From positions 2,506 through 50,600 of the forward strand of contig DBXB01000079.1 of the NCBI GenBank assembly GCA_002309155.1: a DNA stretch of 48,095 bases. The letters are read 5' to 3'. The position numbers and the translations under genes are program-made. This DNA is from Bacteroidales bacterium UBA1223. Its GTDB lineage: Bacteria > Bacteroidota > Bacteroidia > Bacteroidales > P3. Position 1 is the stretch's first letter; the number at the start of each line of letters is the position of its first letter. This document shows, one piece after another, positions 40,921-48,095 of this stretch. The notes beneath the pieces were generated by a model. That model worked only from the letters and a program-made list of their open reading frames with translations, was not told where the DNA came from and did not search any database.

Positions 40921-42096
40921 TCACTCCACTTCCAGCAGGAGTCCTTTGAGGTACTCACCTTCGGGATGGTAGATGCTGACAGGATGGTCCATGGCATGAG
41001 GCAGTCGGCGGACTATGCGGACGTTACGGTGGGCGTTGGCGGCGGCGGTGAACACCATGGTCTGGAAGTCGTCTCTGCTGACAGCCTGGGAGCAACTGAA
41101 AGTCATCAAAAGTCCATGGTCGACTATTCTCTCCATTGCTTTCTGGTTGATATTCCGATAGCCCTTGAGTCCTTGCTGCAACGATTTGTGGTTCTTGGCA
41201 AATGCCGGCGGGTCAAGAATGATAAAGTCGAAACTGTTGTCGACGGTATCAAGATACTTAAGCACGTCGGCGACCACACCCTTATGACGGGGACAGTGAC
41301 CGAAGTTCAAGTCCACATTCCTGTTGCAAAGTTCAATAGCTTTCTTTGAGATATCGACAGTCTCGACATATTCGGCGCCTCCCCGCAGTGCAGCCAGAGA
41401 GAAACCGCCCGTGTAACCGAAACAGTTGAGTACACGGCAACCATTGGAGAGATGCGACACAAGTTCTCTGTTCTCACGCTGATCGATGAAGAATCCCGTC
41501 TTCTGCCCCTCATAGAAATTGACCATGATTTTGTTGTCATGTTCAACCACCTCCCACTCATCAGGTTCGACTCCCCAGATATAACCATCGTCAGCACCAG
41601 AGATTGTGGCGCTGCTCTTGTCAAAAATTGAGACAAGAGCATAGGGTAAGAGTAGTTCTGAAGCTATCTCAGCAAGCATGGGGAATATGCGGTGCATACC
41701 CTGGCTATGAGCCTGCATGACGAGCACTCCATTATACCAGTCACACACTAAACCAGGTAGCAGATCACCTTCGGCATGGACTAAACGGAAGACATTGGTG
41801 TCACGCATATCGAAAAATCCCAGCCGGCGACGATAAGCTATTGCCGACTCCAGCCGCTGACGAAAAAAGTCAGCATCGATGCAGTCGGTCTCAAAAGAGA
41901 GCACCTTGCAGATAATGGTATCATGCTGATAGTGGCCCGAAGCAATCCATCTGCCGTCAGACAGACAGACATCAACCACGTCGCCTTCGACGGGATCGCC
42001 ATCAATCCTTGCGACAGCACCGGAAAAAATCCATGGATGCCGGCGCATTACAGCCTTCTCTTTACCAGGAGCAAGAATCAGCCGGGGACGTTTCAT
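40921..42096 (-). CDS. SAM-dependent rRNA (cytosine-5) methyltransferase, RlmI-like
   Basis: A 391-residue protein from the ATG at 42096, whose ATGA overlaps the rpe stop by 4 bp; a longer frame to 42183 would overlap rpe further and is rejected. An N-terminal PUA domain (about 1-80, RRHPWIFSGAV) is followed by an RlmI-type middle domain and a Rossmann methyltransferase: EGQKTGFFIDQRENR, SAM motif NCFGYTGGFSLAALRGG, LDPPAFAK and FSCSQAVSR. E. coli RlmI makes 5-methylcytosine at 23S position 1962; the exact target here is inferred. Confidence 0.92.
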   Translation of the reverse strand: MKRPRLILAPGKEKAVMRRHPWIFSGAVARIDGDPVEGDVVDVCLSDGRWIASGHYQHDTIICKVLSFETDCIDADFFRQRLESAIAYRRRLGFFDMRDTNVFRLVHAEGDLLPGLVCDWYNGVLVMQAHSQGMHRIFPMLAEIASELLLPYALVSIFDKSSATISGADDGYIWGVEPDEWEVVEHDNKIMVNFYEGQKTGFFIDQRENRELVSHLSNGCRVLNCFGYTGGFSLAALRGGAEYVETVDISKKAIELCNRNVDLNFGHCPRHKGVVADVLKYLDTVDNSFDFIILDPPAFAKNHKSLQQGLKGYRNINQKAMERIVDHGLLMTFSCSQAVSRDDFQTMVFTAAANAHRNVRIVRRLPHAMDHPVSIYHPEGEYLKGLLLEVE

Positions 42097-42737
42097 TGCT
42101 TCAAGTCTATAATGGTCTGAAGTGGGTTGTCGGACTTGAAGACGGCATTGCCGGCAACGAGGACATCGGCGCCCACATTGCAAAGCATGGCGGCATTGAC
42201 AGTATTCACACCTCCGTCGACCTCTATCAGACAGTCAGGATTTTTGCGGTTGCAGAGCTGACGCAGAGTCCTAATCTTGTCGTAGGTGTTGTCGATAAAT
42301 TTCTGACCACCAAAACCCGGATTGACAGACATGAGAAGCACCATGTCGCAAAGTTGTATGCTATCCTCTAGCAACATCACCGGACTGTGGGGATTGAGAG
42401 CCACCCCGCATTTCATGCCGGCATCTTTGATGGCCTGAAGTGTACGGTCAAGATGAGTGCAAGCCTCATAATGCACTGTCAGTATATCGGCACCGACATT
42501 GCGGAAGTCTGCGATATATCTTGACGGATCCATAATCATGAGATGGACATCCAGAGGCTTGCGGGAATGTTTCTTGATATGTTTGACAATTGGTTGCCCG
42601 AACGAGATATTCGGCACAAAGAGTCCGTCCATGACATCGACATGCAACCAATCGCACTGACTGTCGTTAAGCATCTCTATGTCACGCTGTAGATTGCCGA
42701 AGTCGGCCGAGAGCAAAGAGGGGGAAATGAGAGGCAT
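42093..42737 (-). CDS. rpe: Ribulose-phosphate 3-epimerase
   Basis: It interconverts ribulose 5-phosphate and xylulose 5-phosphate in the pentose phosphate pathway. The 214-residue TIM-barrel protein shows SPSLLSADFGNL, the metal-binding HVDVMDGLFVPNISFG, LDVHLMI, VNPGFGGQKF and EVDGGVN, all canonical. Its end overlaps the rlmI-like gene by 4 bp, giving translational coupling. Confidence 0.98.
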   Translation of the reverse strand: MPLISPSLLSADFGNLQRDIEMLNDSQCDWLHVDVMDGLFVPNISFGQPIVKHIKKHSRKPLDVHLMIMDPSRYIADFRNVGADILTVHYEACTHLDRTLQAIKDAGMKCGVALNPHSPVMLLEDSIQLCDMVLLMSVNPGFGGQKFIDNTYDKIRTLRQLCNRKNPDCLIEVDGGVNTVNAAMLCNVGADVLVAGNAVFKSDNPLQTIIDLKQ

Positions 42738-42985
42738 TGAGTATATAGTTTTAATGGATTATTATTCTAACAGATAATGGAGTTAGAAGGGGGAGTTATG
42801 GGGAGTTAATGGAAGTTTTTCGCTAAATATATTTGTTTTCAGCGGTGCTCAAAGCCTGCAAGCAGGCAGAAGGGGAGTTAAGGGACAAATGATTTTAAAT
42901 GGTGATTAGTGATTGGTGATTTGTGATTAGACAAATGAAATTAATGAGCCAATTGTAACTGAGGTTAAGGTTAAGGTTAAAGTTA
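42738..42985. repeat. E, R and F repeat block between YitT gene and rpe
   Basis: E units (GGGGGAGTTATGGGGAGTTA at about 42788-42807), then the R unit (42817-42872: GTTTTTCGCTAAATATATTT, GGTGCTCAAAGCCTGC-AA-GCAGGC), then a second E unit (GGGGAGTTAAGGGACAA, 42871-42888). Next are GTGATTAGTGATTGGTGATT units (42901-42930, F-like), AATGAGCCAATTGTAACTG, and finally GGTTAAGGTTAAGGTTAAAG (C-like) before the YitT stop. Confidence 0.85.
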
Positions 42986-43879
42986 TTACATTTTGAGTTT
43001 CTCAAAGTTGCGACCGTATACGCCTTGGGTCTTCGAGACCGAGATAAAAGCGTTCTCGTCGATACGATGAATCACCTGCATCACATTGGGTTTGTCGGTC
43101 TTGTGAGCCATAACTATAAGGACCTGCTGGGGCTGATGACTATACCCACCTTCGCCGTCAAGCAGGGTGACACCTCGACCTATCTCTTTAGTGATAGCAT
43201 CTCCAATTTCTTTGTTTTTCTGTGAGAATACAAGTATTTGGTAGGATTGCTTGTTACCATCAAGAACCATGTCGAGGACATAGGTCATTGTAACCATAAC
43301 TATATAACCGTAAACGACATTGGTGATCTGATGAGACACAAAGAAGGAACTGCCGATGATGAAGATATCAAGATACATAATCACCTTGCCTGGCGATATA
43401 TTATAGAATTTCGAGAGAATCAACGCAATGATATCGGTTCCGCCACTATTGCCACCCATTGAGAAAGTCAGACCTATGCCACCACCGCACATGGCACCGC
43501 CAATGATAGCACACATAAACGGATCGAACGCCATCTGACCGTCTAACAAAAACAATCTCTCGACATGGAGTCCTTGCTGCCAAAAGATGAAGCATAGCGA
43601 ACTCATCACAATGCCGTAGATGGTGTTGGCACCGAACTTGGAACCAAGCACTTTGAAACCAATTGCCAACAAGACTCCGTTGATGATGAAATTGAGCACA
43701 CCGATAGGCAACGGTATTCCCGCGGCAATATTAAGCACCGACGAGATACCACTAACGCCGCCACCCACTATCTTGGCGGGGAGCATAAAGGCTGACCATG
43801 CGAATGTATATGTCAGTATGCCGATAGTGATGACAATGTAAGACAGAACTAGTTTTGACTTGTTTTTAAAGATATGCAT
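42986..43879 (-). CDS. YitT family membrane protein (DUF161/DUF2179)
   Basis: A 297-residue integral membrane protein of unknown transport role. Five to six membrane helices (about 10-200) include the duplicated glycine-rich motifs GGGVSGISSVLN and GGNSGGTDIIALIL, the hallmark of YitT. The C-terminal soluble DUF2179 domain (about 210-290) contains GRGVTLLDGEGGYS. The ATG at 43879 is preceded by one of the longest B arrays in the window. Confidence 0.93.
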   Translation of the reverse strand: MHIFKNKSKLVLSYIVITIGILTYTFAWSAFMLPAKIVGGGVSGISSVLNIAAGIPLPIGVLNFIINGVLLAIGFKVLGSKFGANTIYGIVMSSLCFIFWQQGLHVERLFLLDGQMAFDPFMCAIIGGAMCGGGIGLTFSMGGNSGGTDIIALILSKFYNISPGKVIMYLDIFIIGSSFFVSHQITNVVYGYIVMVTMTYVLDMVLDGNKQSYQILVFSQKNKEIGDAITKEIGRGVTLLDGEGGYSHQPQQVLIVMAHKTDKPNVMQVIHRIDENAFISVSKTQGVYGRNFEKLKM

Positions 43880-43882
43880 AGG

Positions 43883-44162
43883 AATTGTTGATATGGTGAT
43901 ACGTTGATATGTTGATATGTTGATATGGTGATATGGTGATATGTTGATATGTTGATAAGGTGTTAAGATGTGAAGATGTTAAGATGTTAAGATGTGAAGA
44001 TGTTAAGGTGAAAACCTCTTTAACCTTTAAACTGTAAACTGTAAACTTTACCAAAACCTTTAACCTTTAACCTTTAACCTTTAAGATGTGAAGATGTTAA
44101 GGTGATAAGAGAAAAACTCTTTAACCTTTAAACTTTAAACTGTAACCTTTACATTTTCAATT
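43883..44162. repeat. Double D-C-B-C-B repeat block between yggS and YitT gene
   Basis: The whole 277-bp gap is repetitive. On the coding (minus) strand the order is D (AATTGAAAATG), C, hairpin, short B variant, C again (four TTTAAAGG-type units around 44041-44085), then a long B section. That section has TTAACATCTTCACATC variants (43960-44010) and CAACATAT/CACCATAT units (43886-43957) reaching the YitT ATG. Positions 44091-44162 are identical to 33083-33154. The D unit supplies the yggS stop codon. Confidence 0.92.
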
Positions 44163-44822
44163 TGATTGATAATATCTTGCACCGAAGATGGAGGAGCCAA
44201 TGCGAATCAATGTGGCGCCCTCTTCGATGGCTATGGGGTAATCGTGACTCATTCCCATGGATATCTCGCAGAATTCGGGATGACCGGCAAAGGTGGTAGA
44301 CTTCAACTGTTCGAAAATCTGTTTAAGATGGCGAAACTCCTCGCGCACCTGATTCTGATCGTCGGTCTGGGTTGCCATACCCATCACGCCGCATACACGC
44401 ACATGCTCCATAGGAGGCAAAGTTGAGAGATATGGAATTTCATCAATGGCAAATCCAAATTTGGTCTCCTCACGGGCGATATGGAACTGAAGAAGCACAT
44501 CTACGGTACGGTTCACCTTGGCGGCTGCCTTATCCACAGCTTCCAAGTGCTCGACACTGTCAACGCCGTGAATCATCTTAACAAAAGAAATATAGTATTT
44601 CAATTGCTTAGGTTGCAGATGTCCGATGAAATGCCATTCTATATCTTCAGGCAATACAACATGCTTGTCACGCAATTCGGTGGCATAGTTCTCTCCAAAC
44701 AGCCTCTGTCCAGCATCATATGCCTCTCGCAACATTTCGACAGGCTTGGTCTTCGAGACAGCAATAAGTCGCACTCCTTGTGGCAGTGTGGCACAGATTT
44801 TTTGTATCTTTTCCTTTATCAT
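44157..44822 (-). CDS. yggS: YggS family PLP-binding homeostasis protein
   Basis: A 221-residue TIM-barrel protein related to alanine racemase domain 1 that binds pyridoxal 5'-phosphate and balances its pool. The PLP lysine is in RLIAVSKTKP, followed by FGENYATEL, EWHFIGHLQ, HGVDSVEHL, and the phosphate-binding SMGMSHDYPIAIEEGATLIRIG. Length fits (about 220-235). The final codons and TGA (AATTGAAAATG) are part of a D repeat. Confidence 0.96.
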   Translation of the reverse strand: MIKEKIQKICATLPQGVRLIAVSKTKPVEMLREAYDAGQRLFGENYATELRDKHVVLPEDIEWHFIGHLQPKQLKYYISFVKMIHGVDSVEHLEAVDKAAAKVNRTVDVLLQFHIAREETKFGFAIDEIPYLSTLPPMEHVRVCGVMGMATQTDDQNQVREEFRHLKQIFEQLKSTTFAGHPEFCEISMGMSHDYPIAIEEGATLIRIGSSIFGARYYQSN

Positions 44823-44940
44823 TAGGCGGGTTTTTAATCAATCGACAACAAATGTCGGATTTCTTAATTTTTTATAACGTAAACATTGCATATATATTTT
44901 TCAAAACACAATATTTTTTACATCCATCCGTTTGGGATAA

Positions 44941-44987
44941 ATCTCTAGATGCTCTAGATTTTCTAGAAATTCTAGAATCTCTAGAAA
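44941..44987. repeat. A-type array upstream of topB
   Basis: Five 9-bp units (CTCTAGATG, CTCTAGATT, TTCTAGAAA, TTCTAGAAT, CTCTAGAAA) lie 33 bp before the topB ATG; a short C-like stretch (TAACCTTTAATCTTTACCC) fills the space between. The rest of the 44823-45020 gap is AT-rich and unique, with no clear promoter seen. Confidence 0.9.
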
Positions 44988-45020
44988 GAAACTATGTAAC
45001 CTTTAATCTTTACCCTTCCT

Positions 45021-46988
45021 ATGATAGTATGTATAGCCGAGAAGCCCAGCGTGGCTCGTGACATAGCCAAAGTATTGGGAGCCAATACCAGCCATGATGG
45101 TTACATGGAAGGCAACGGCTATCAAGTGACTTGGACCTTCGGACACCTCTGCACCTTGAAAGAGCCCCACGACTACACTGAAATGTGGAAAGGCTGGAAT
45201 CTGTCTCGACTACCAATGATTCCAGCCAGGTTCGGCATCAAACTGATTGACAACAGCACCTATCAAAAACAGTTTCACATCATCGAGACCTTGATGCAAA
45301 AAGCCGACGGCATCGTGAACTGCGGCGATGCCGGACAGGAAGGAGAGCTCATCCAACGCTGGGTAATGCAGAAAGCCGGGGCCAAATGTCCGGTGCAAAG
45401 GCTATGGATATCATCACTCACCGAGCAGTCCATCAAGGACGGTTTTCAGTCACTCAAGCCTCAGGATGACTATCAGTCGCTCTATGAAGCCGGTCTCTGC
45501 AGGGCTATTGGAGACTGGCTGTTGGGCATGAACGCCACCAGACTGTATACCCTCAAATACCGCAAGGAACGGGGGCAAGTGTTGAGCATAGGGAGGGTGC
45601 AGACCCCTACACTGGCCCTGATTGTCAACCGTCAGCTGGAGATACAAAACTTCAAACCAGAACAATACTGGGTGCTCTCCACCCTCTACCGAGGAACCCT
45701 CTTTACCCTGCAGGTTGAAGACAGTTCCAGTGATGATGCTAACAACGATGAAGAGGCATCCACAAAAAATGGTTCGATTAAAAAAACTCTTCGTGGACGA
45801 ATCACCAACGCCGAGGAGGGACAACGGGCACTGAAGGCGATAGAGGGTCGCGACTTTATAGTCACTGGAATCTCAAATAAAAACGGGAACGAGGCACCTC
45901 CCCGACTTTTTGACCTTACGAGTCTTCAGGTGGAATGCAACAAAAAGTTCAGTTTCTCTGCCGACGAGACCTTGAAATACATCCAGAGTCTCTACGAAAA
46001 AAAATTCACCACATATCCCAGAGTCGACACCACATTCCTGAGCGAAGACATATACCCAAAATGTCCGGGAATATTGAAAGGTCTGCTCCCCTACTCCAAC
46101 CTCACAGCCCCCTTGCTCGAGAAGAAACTGCCCAAGAGCAAGAAAGTGTTCGACAACAGCAAAGTGACCGACCACCATGCCATCATCCCCACCGGAGTCA
46201 ACCCGTCGGGAGGCGACATGACTCTCAACGAGAAGCGGGTATTCGACCTCGTAGCCCGTCATTTCATCGCCGTCTTCTATCCCGACTGCAAGATATCCAC
46301 AACCACTGTGACCGGCAAGGTAGAGGCGTTACCTCCTGAAGGGAAAACCAAAGGAGAAACTCTGACCTTTAAGACCAGCGGAAAACAGATACTCCATCCC
46401 GGATGGCGCGTCTGTTTTGGCAAATGGATCGAGGAGAACGGCAACTGGCATCAGGAGAAGAAACCTGACGTCACAAATAACGATGAGGACAAAAAGGAAG
46501 ACGACGGTACTGAAGAGACCGAGAACAAAGGGATGCTCCCAGCCTTCACAAAAGGAGAACATGGACCTCATACCCCCACCCTCTCCGAGAAATGGACCAC
46601 GCCACCCAAACCATACACAGAGGCAACCCTGCTTCGAGCTATGGAGACTGCCGGACGTTTCGTTGATGACGATGAGTTGCGCGACGCATTGAAAGAGAAT
46701 GGCATCGGTCGTCCGTCTACTCGTGCGGCGATAATCGAGACACTCTTCAAACGCGGTTACATAACCAAAGTCCGCAAGTCGCTCAACGCCACTCCAACCG
46801 GAATAAACCTGATAAGTTTAATCCATGAGGAACTCCTAAAAAGCGCCGAGCTCACCGGCCAATGGGAAAAGAAACTAAGACTTATTGAGTCACACAAATA
46901 CGACGCTCACCAATTCATCGAGGAGCTCAAAGCGATGGTCTCCAAGATTGTCCATGACGTGAAGCAAAGTGCCGGTGGCTCTTTGTGA
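45021..46988 (+). CDS. topB: DNA topoisomerase III (type IA)
   Basis: It passes single strands through a transient break and decatenates replication or recombination intermediates. The 655-residue protein (E. coli TopB 653) starts IVCIAEKPSVARDIAKVLG (Toprim, first acidic residue) with NCGDAGQEGELI as the second Toprim motif. It has SIGRVQTPTLALIV, and the catalytic tyrosine Y332 is in TTYPRVDTTFLS. The C-terminal NGIGRPSTRAAIIETLFKRGYI completes the core. A charged insert near residues 487-505 (NNDEDKKEDDGTEETENKG) is low-complexity. No C-terminal zinc fingers are present. Confidence 0.96.
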   Translation: MIVCIAEKPSVARDIAKVLGANTSHDGYMEGNGYQVTWTFGHLCTLKEPHDYTEMWKGWNLSRLPMIPARFGIKLIDNSTYQKQFHIIETLMQKADGIVNCGDAGQEGELIQRWVMQKAGAKCPVQRLWISSLTEQSIKDGFQSLKPQDDYQSLYEAGLCRAIGDWLLGMNATRLYTLKYRKERGQVLSIGRVQTPTLALIVNRQLEIQNFKPEQYWVLSTLYRGTLFTLQVEDSSSDDANNDEEASTKNGSIKKTLRGRITNAEEGQRALKAIEGRDFIVTGISNKNGNEAPPRLFDLTSLQVECNKKFSFSADETLKYIQSLYEKKFTTYPRVDTTFLSEDIYPKCPGILKGLLPYSNLTAPLLEKKLPKSKKVFDNSKVTDHHAIIPTGVNPSGGDMTLNEKRVFDLVARHFIAVFYPDCKISTTTVTGKVEALPPEGKTKGETLTFKTSGKQILHPGWRVCFGKWIEENGNWHQEKKPDVTNNDEDKKEDDGTEETENKGMLPAFTKGEHGPHTPTLSEKWTTPPKPYTEATLLRAMETAGRFVDDDELRDALKENGIGRPSTRAAIIETLFKRGYITKVRKSLNATPTGINLISLIHEELLKSAELTGQWEKKLRLIESHKYDAHQFIEELKAMVSKIVHDVKQSAGGSL

Positions 46989-47056
46989 TAGCGTAGCGGA
47001 GAAAGCACCGCTTGCCGGTGCTGTGACCCGTAGGGGCGCCAGGGCGGTGCCCTCTC

Positions 47057-47087
47057 AAAAAAAAAGTGCGAGGCAATTGCCTCACAC
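47057..47087 (-). terminator. Factor-independent terminator of the T9SS cargo gene
   Basis: The stem GTGCGAGGCA/TGCCTCACAC (47066-47087, with one mismatch) is followed on the minus strand by nine T (47057-47065). The loop is AT only, around the AATT palindrome. It lies 11 bp beyond the minus-strand stop and may also slow plus-strand transcripts from topB. Confidence 0.88.
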
Positions 47088-47097
47088 TTCATTGTCA

Positions 47098-48095
47098 CTA
47101 TTTCAGAATCACACGTTTCTGAACCCTCCCCCGAGGAGTAGTGATTTGTAAGATGTATATACCATCGGGAAGTTTGGACAAGTCAATATGGTTGCTATGT
47201 TCAACGGTCAACACAGAGCGACCCGTGCCATCCATCACCTCCACACGCATCACGTCTTCGTTGTCAATTGTCAGCCAACCCGTGGTGGGGTTTGGAAAAA
47301 TATCAATTCTCCATTTTGAATTTTCAATTTCATCAATACCCACGGTATTGATGGTCAATATCAATGTCACGGTGCTGTCGCAACCATCCACTGTAGTCCC
47401 ATGCCATTGGTAGGTACCACTCTCTGTGTAGGTCTCGTCATTCCATGTATAACTGCCATCCGAAGTTTCTGTCACAGTGGTTTCCACACTATAGTTGATG
47501 GTCAGATGTAGAGTCACCACACTGTCACAGCCGACGACATTGGTATATGTATGTGTCGGTGTATTCGTGCTATTCGTGTAATTCGTGTTCCACCATGTGA
47601 AGCTGTCACAAGCCACCGCAGTAGTGTCGCCGGTGGTGCTGTAGTTGATTGTCAGGTGAAGTGTGTCAACCTGTGTACATCCATTGGCATCGAGATGAGA
47701 GAAGGTATAATTGCCACTTGTGGTGTAGGTGGTGTTATTCCAGGCATAGGACTCGCAAGCGGTCTCTGTCGTTGCGGTGTGTACAGGGTTATTGATTGTC
47801 AGGTGCAGTGTATCGACCTGAGTACAACCGTTGACATCGATATGAGAGAAGGTGTAGTTGCCACTAGTAGTATATGCCGTGTTATTCCATGTATAGGTCT
47901 CACAAGCGGTCTCTGTCGTTGATATGTGTACCGGGTTGTTGATGGTCAGATCAAGCGTGTCGACCTGAGTACAACCGTTGGCGTCGAGATGTGAGAAGGT
48001 GTAGTTGCCACTTGTGGTGTAAGCAGTGTTATGCCATGTGTAAGACTCGCAAGCGGTCTCTGTCGTTGCGGTGTGTACCGGGTTGTTGATTGTCA
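47098..48095 (-). CDS. Repetitive surface or secreted protein with T9SS sorting domain (5' end outside window)
   Basis: About 332 C-terminal residues are visible; the frame is open to the right edge. The C-terminal 75-80 residues are a type A T9SS sorting domain: IDIFPNPTTGWLTID, VMDGTGRSVLTVE, LSKLPDGIYILQITT and a final VQKRVILK. Before it lie five tandem repeats of about 49 residues, three of them near-identical (TETACESYTW, TTSGNYTFSHLDANGCTQVD, TLHLTIN). These match the bacterial Ig-like/PKD-like repeats common in T9SS cargo, each with two cysteines that could form a disulphide. Export across the outer membrane and attachment or release are inferred; the repeats suggest an adhesin or stalk. 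A terminator follows at 47057-47087. Confidence 0.9.
   Translation of the reverse strand, partial: TINNPVHTATTETACESYTWHNTAYTTSGNYTFSHLDANGCTQVDTLDLTINNPVHISTTETACETYTWNNTAYTTSGNYTFSHIDVNGCTQVDTLHLTINNPVHTATTETACESYAWNNTTYTTSGNYTFSHLDANGCTQVDTLHLTINYSTTGDTTAVACDSFTWWNTNYTNSTNTPTHTYTNVVGCDSVVTLHLTINYSVETTVTETSDGSYTWNDETYTESGTYQWHGTTVDGCDSTVTLILTINTVGIDEIENSKWRIDIFPNPTTGWLTIDNEDVMRVEVMDGTGRSVLTVEHSNHIDLSKLPDGIYILQITTPRGRVQKRVILK
47640..48095 (-). repeat. 147-bp in-frame tandem repeats in the T9SS cargo gene
   Basis: The same landmark (GTAC then CGGGTT or AGGGTT on the plus strand) recurs at 47781, 47928 and 48075, an exact 147-bp spacing (49 codons). Copies differ at scattered positions. Two more diverged units of similar design lie at about 47345-47640. 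The array continues past the right edge, so the copy number is unknown. Confidence 0.92.

Noticed and set aside
43866..44054. Minus-strand reading frame of 62 codons between YitT and yggS
   Set aside because: It is a translation of B and C repeats (STYQHINIST-like peptide) and overlaps the YitT start; no protein-like composition.
1..48095. tRNA, rRNA, riboswitch or prophage genes
   Set aside because: All intergenic gaps were read on both strands; apart from ffs no conserved RNA fold or phage-like gene was recognised. A covariance-model scan would be the decisive test.

Overview
The window is chromosomal DNA from a member of the order Bacteroidales, most likely Prevotellaceae or a close relative. 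The evidence is: T9SS components and cargo (a PorW/SprE-like lipoprotein and a protein with a type IX C-terminal sorting domain), bactofilin, DUF4199 and DUF5715 families, Bacteroidota promoters of the TTTG-N19-TAnnTTTG type, and no obvious Shine-Dalgarno sites. The order is secure; the family is inference. Nearly all genes are core housekeeping. No prophage, insertion sequence, CRISPR array, tRNA or rRNA was seen.

Layout. 1-2137 (minus): partial ppdK, a SRPBCC protein and pyrE. 2507-7185 (plus): overlapping sbcD-sbcC nuclease pair. 7182-10176 (minus): NfeD-type membrane protease followed by an ABC exporter that overlaps sbcC tail to tail. 10369-15665 (plus): GNAT acetyltransferase, mltG, SRP RNA (ffs), a glycosyltransferase fused to a degenerate sugar-phosphate transferase domain, prfB. 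15748-25225 (minus): APH-RapZ fusion, AtpZ-like protein, bactofilin, PorW-like lipoprotein, ychF, DUF5715, HAD phosphatase, polyprenyl-phosphate type GT2, DUF4199. 25484-26988 (plus): galE and a periplasmic thioredoxin-fold protein, ended by a strong bidirectional terminator. 27174-38621 (minus): ypfJ-type metallopeptidase, prmA, truA, transglutaminase-like lipoprotein, NSS transporter, ruvC, polA, pdxA, leucyl aminopeptidase. 38758-40128 (plus): radA. 40193-44822 (minus): folE, rlmI-like methyltransferase, rpe, YitT, yggS. 45021-46988 (plus): topB. 47098-48095 (minus): 3' part of a repetitive T9SS-exported protein.

The most unusual feature lies between the genes. Most larger intergenic gaps are built from a small set of short degenerate repeat modules, named here A to F plus R. 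A is a 9-bp array with core CTAGANNNN. B is an 8-bp array CAACATAT, always in that orientation on the coding strand and directly 5' of a start codon. C is TTAAAGG-type, D is AATTGAAAATTG/AATTGTG-type, E is GGGAGTTAAGGGACAA-type, F is GTGACCCGTGACC-type, and R is a roughly 55-bp unit with a GCCTGC/GCAGGC hairpin. The modules recur in set orders (D-C-B three times), share a 72-bp exact copy at two loci, and in several cases supply the stop codon of the preceding gene. They explain several spurious N-terminal extensions.

Other points of note: the proofreading exonuclease site of Pol I looks destroyed while its polymerase and 5'-nuclease sites are intact; an APH-type kinase is fused to the RapZ sensor domain; and prfB lacks its usual frameshift site.
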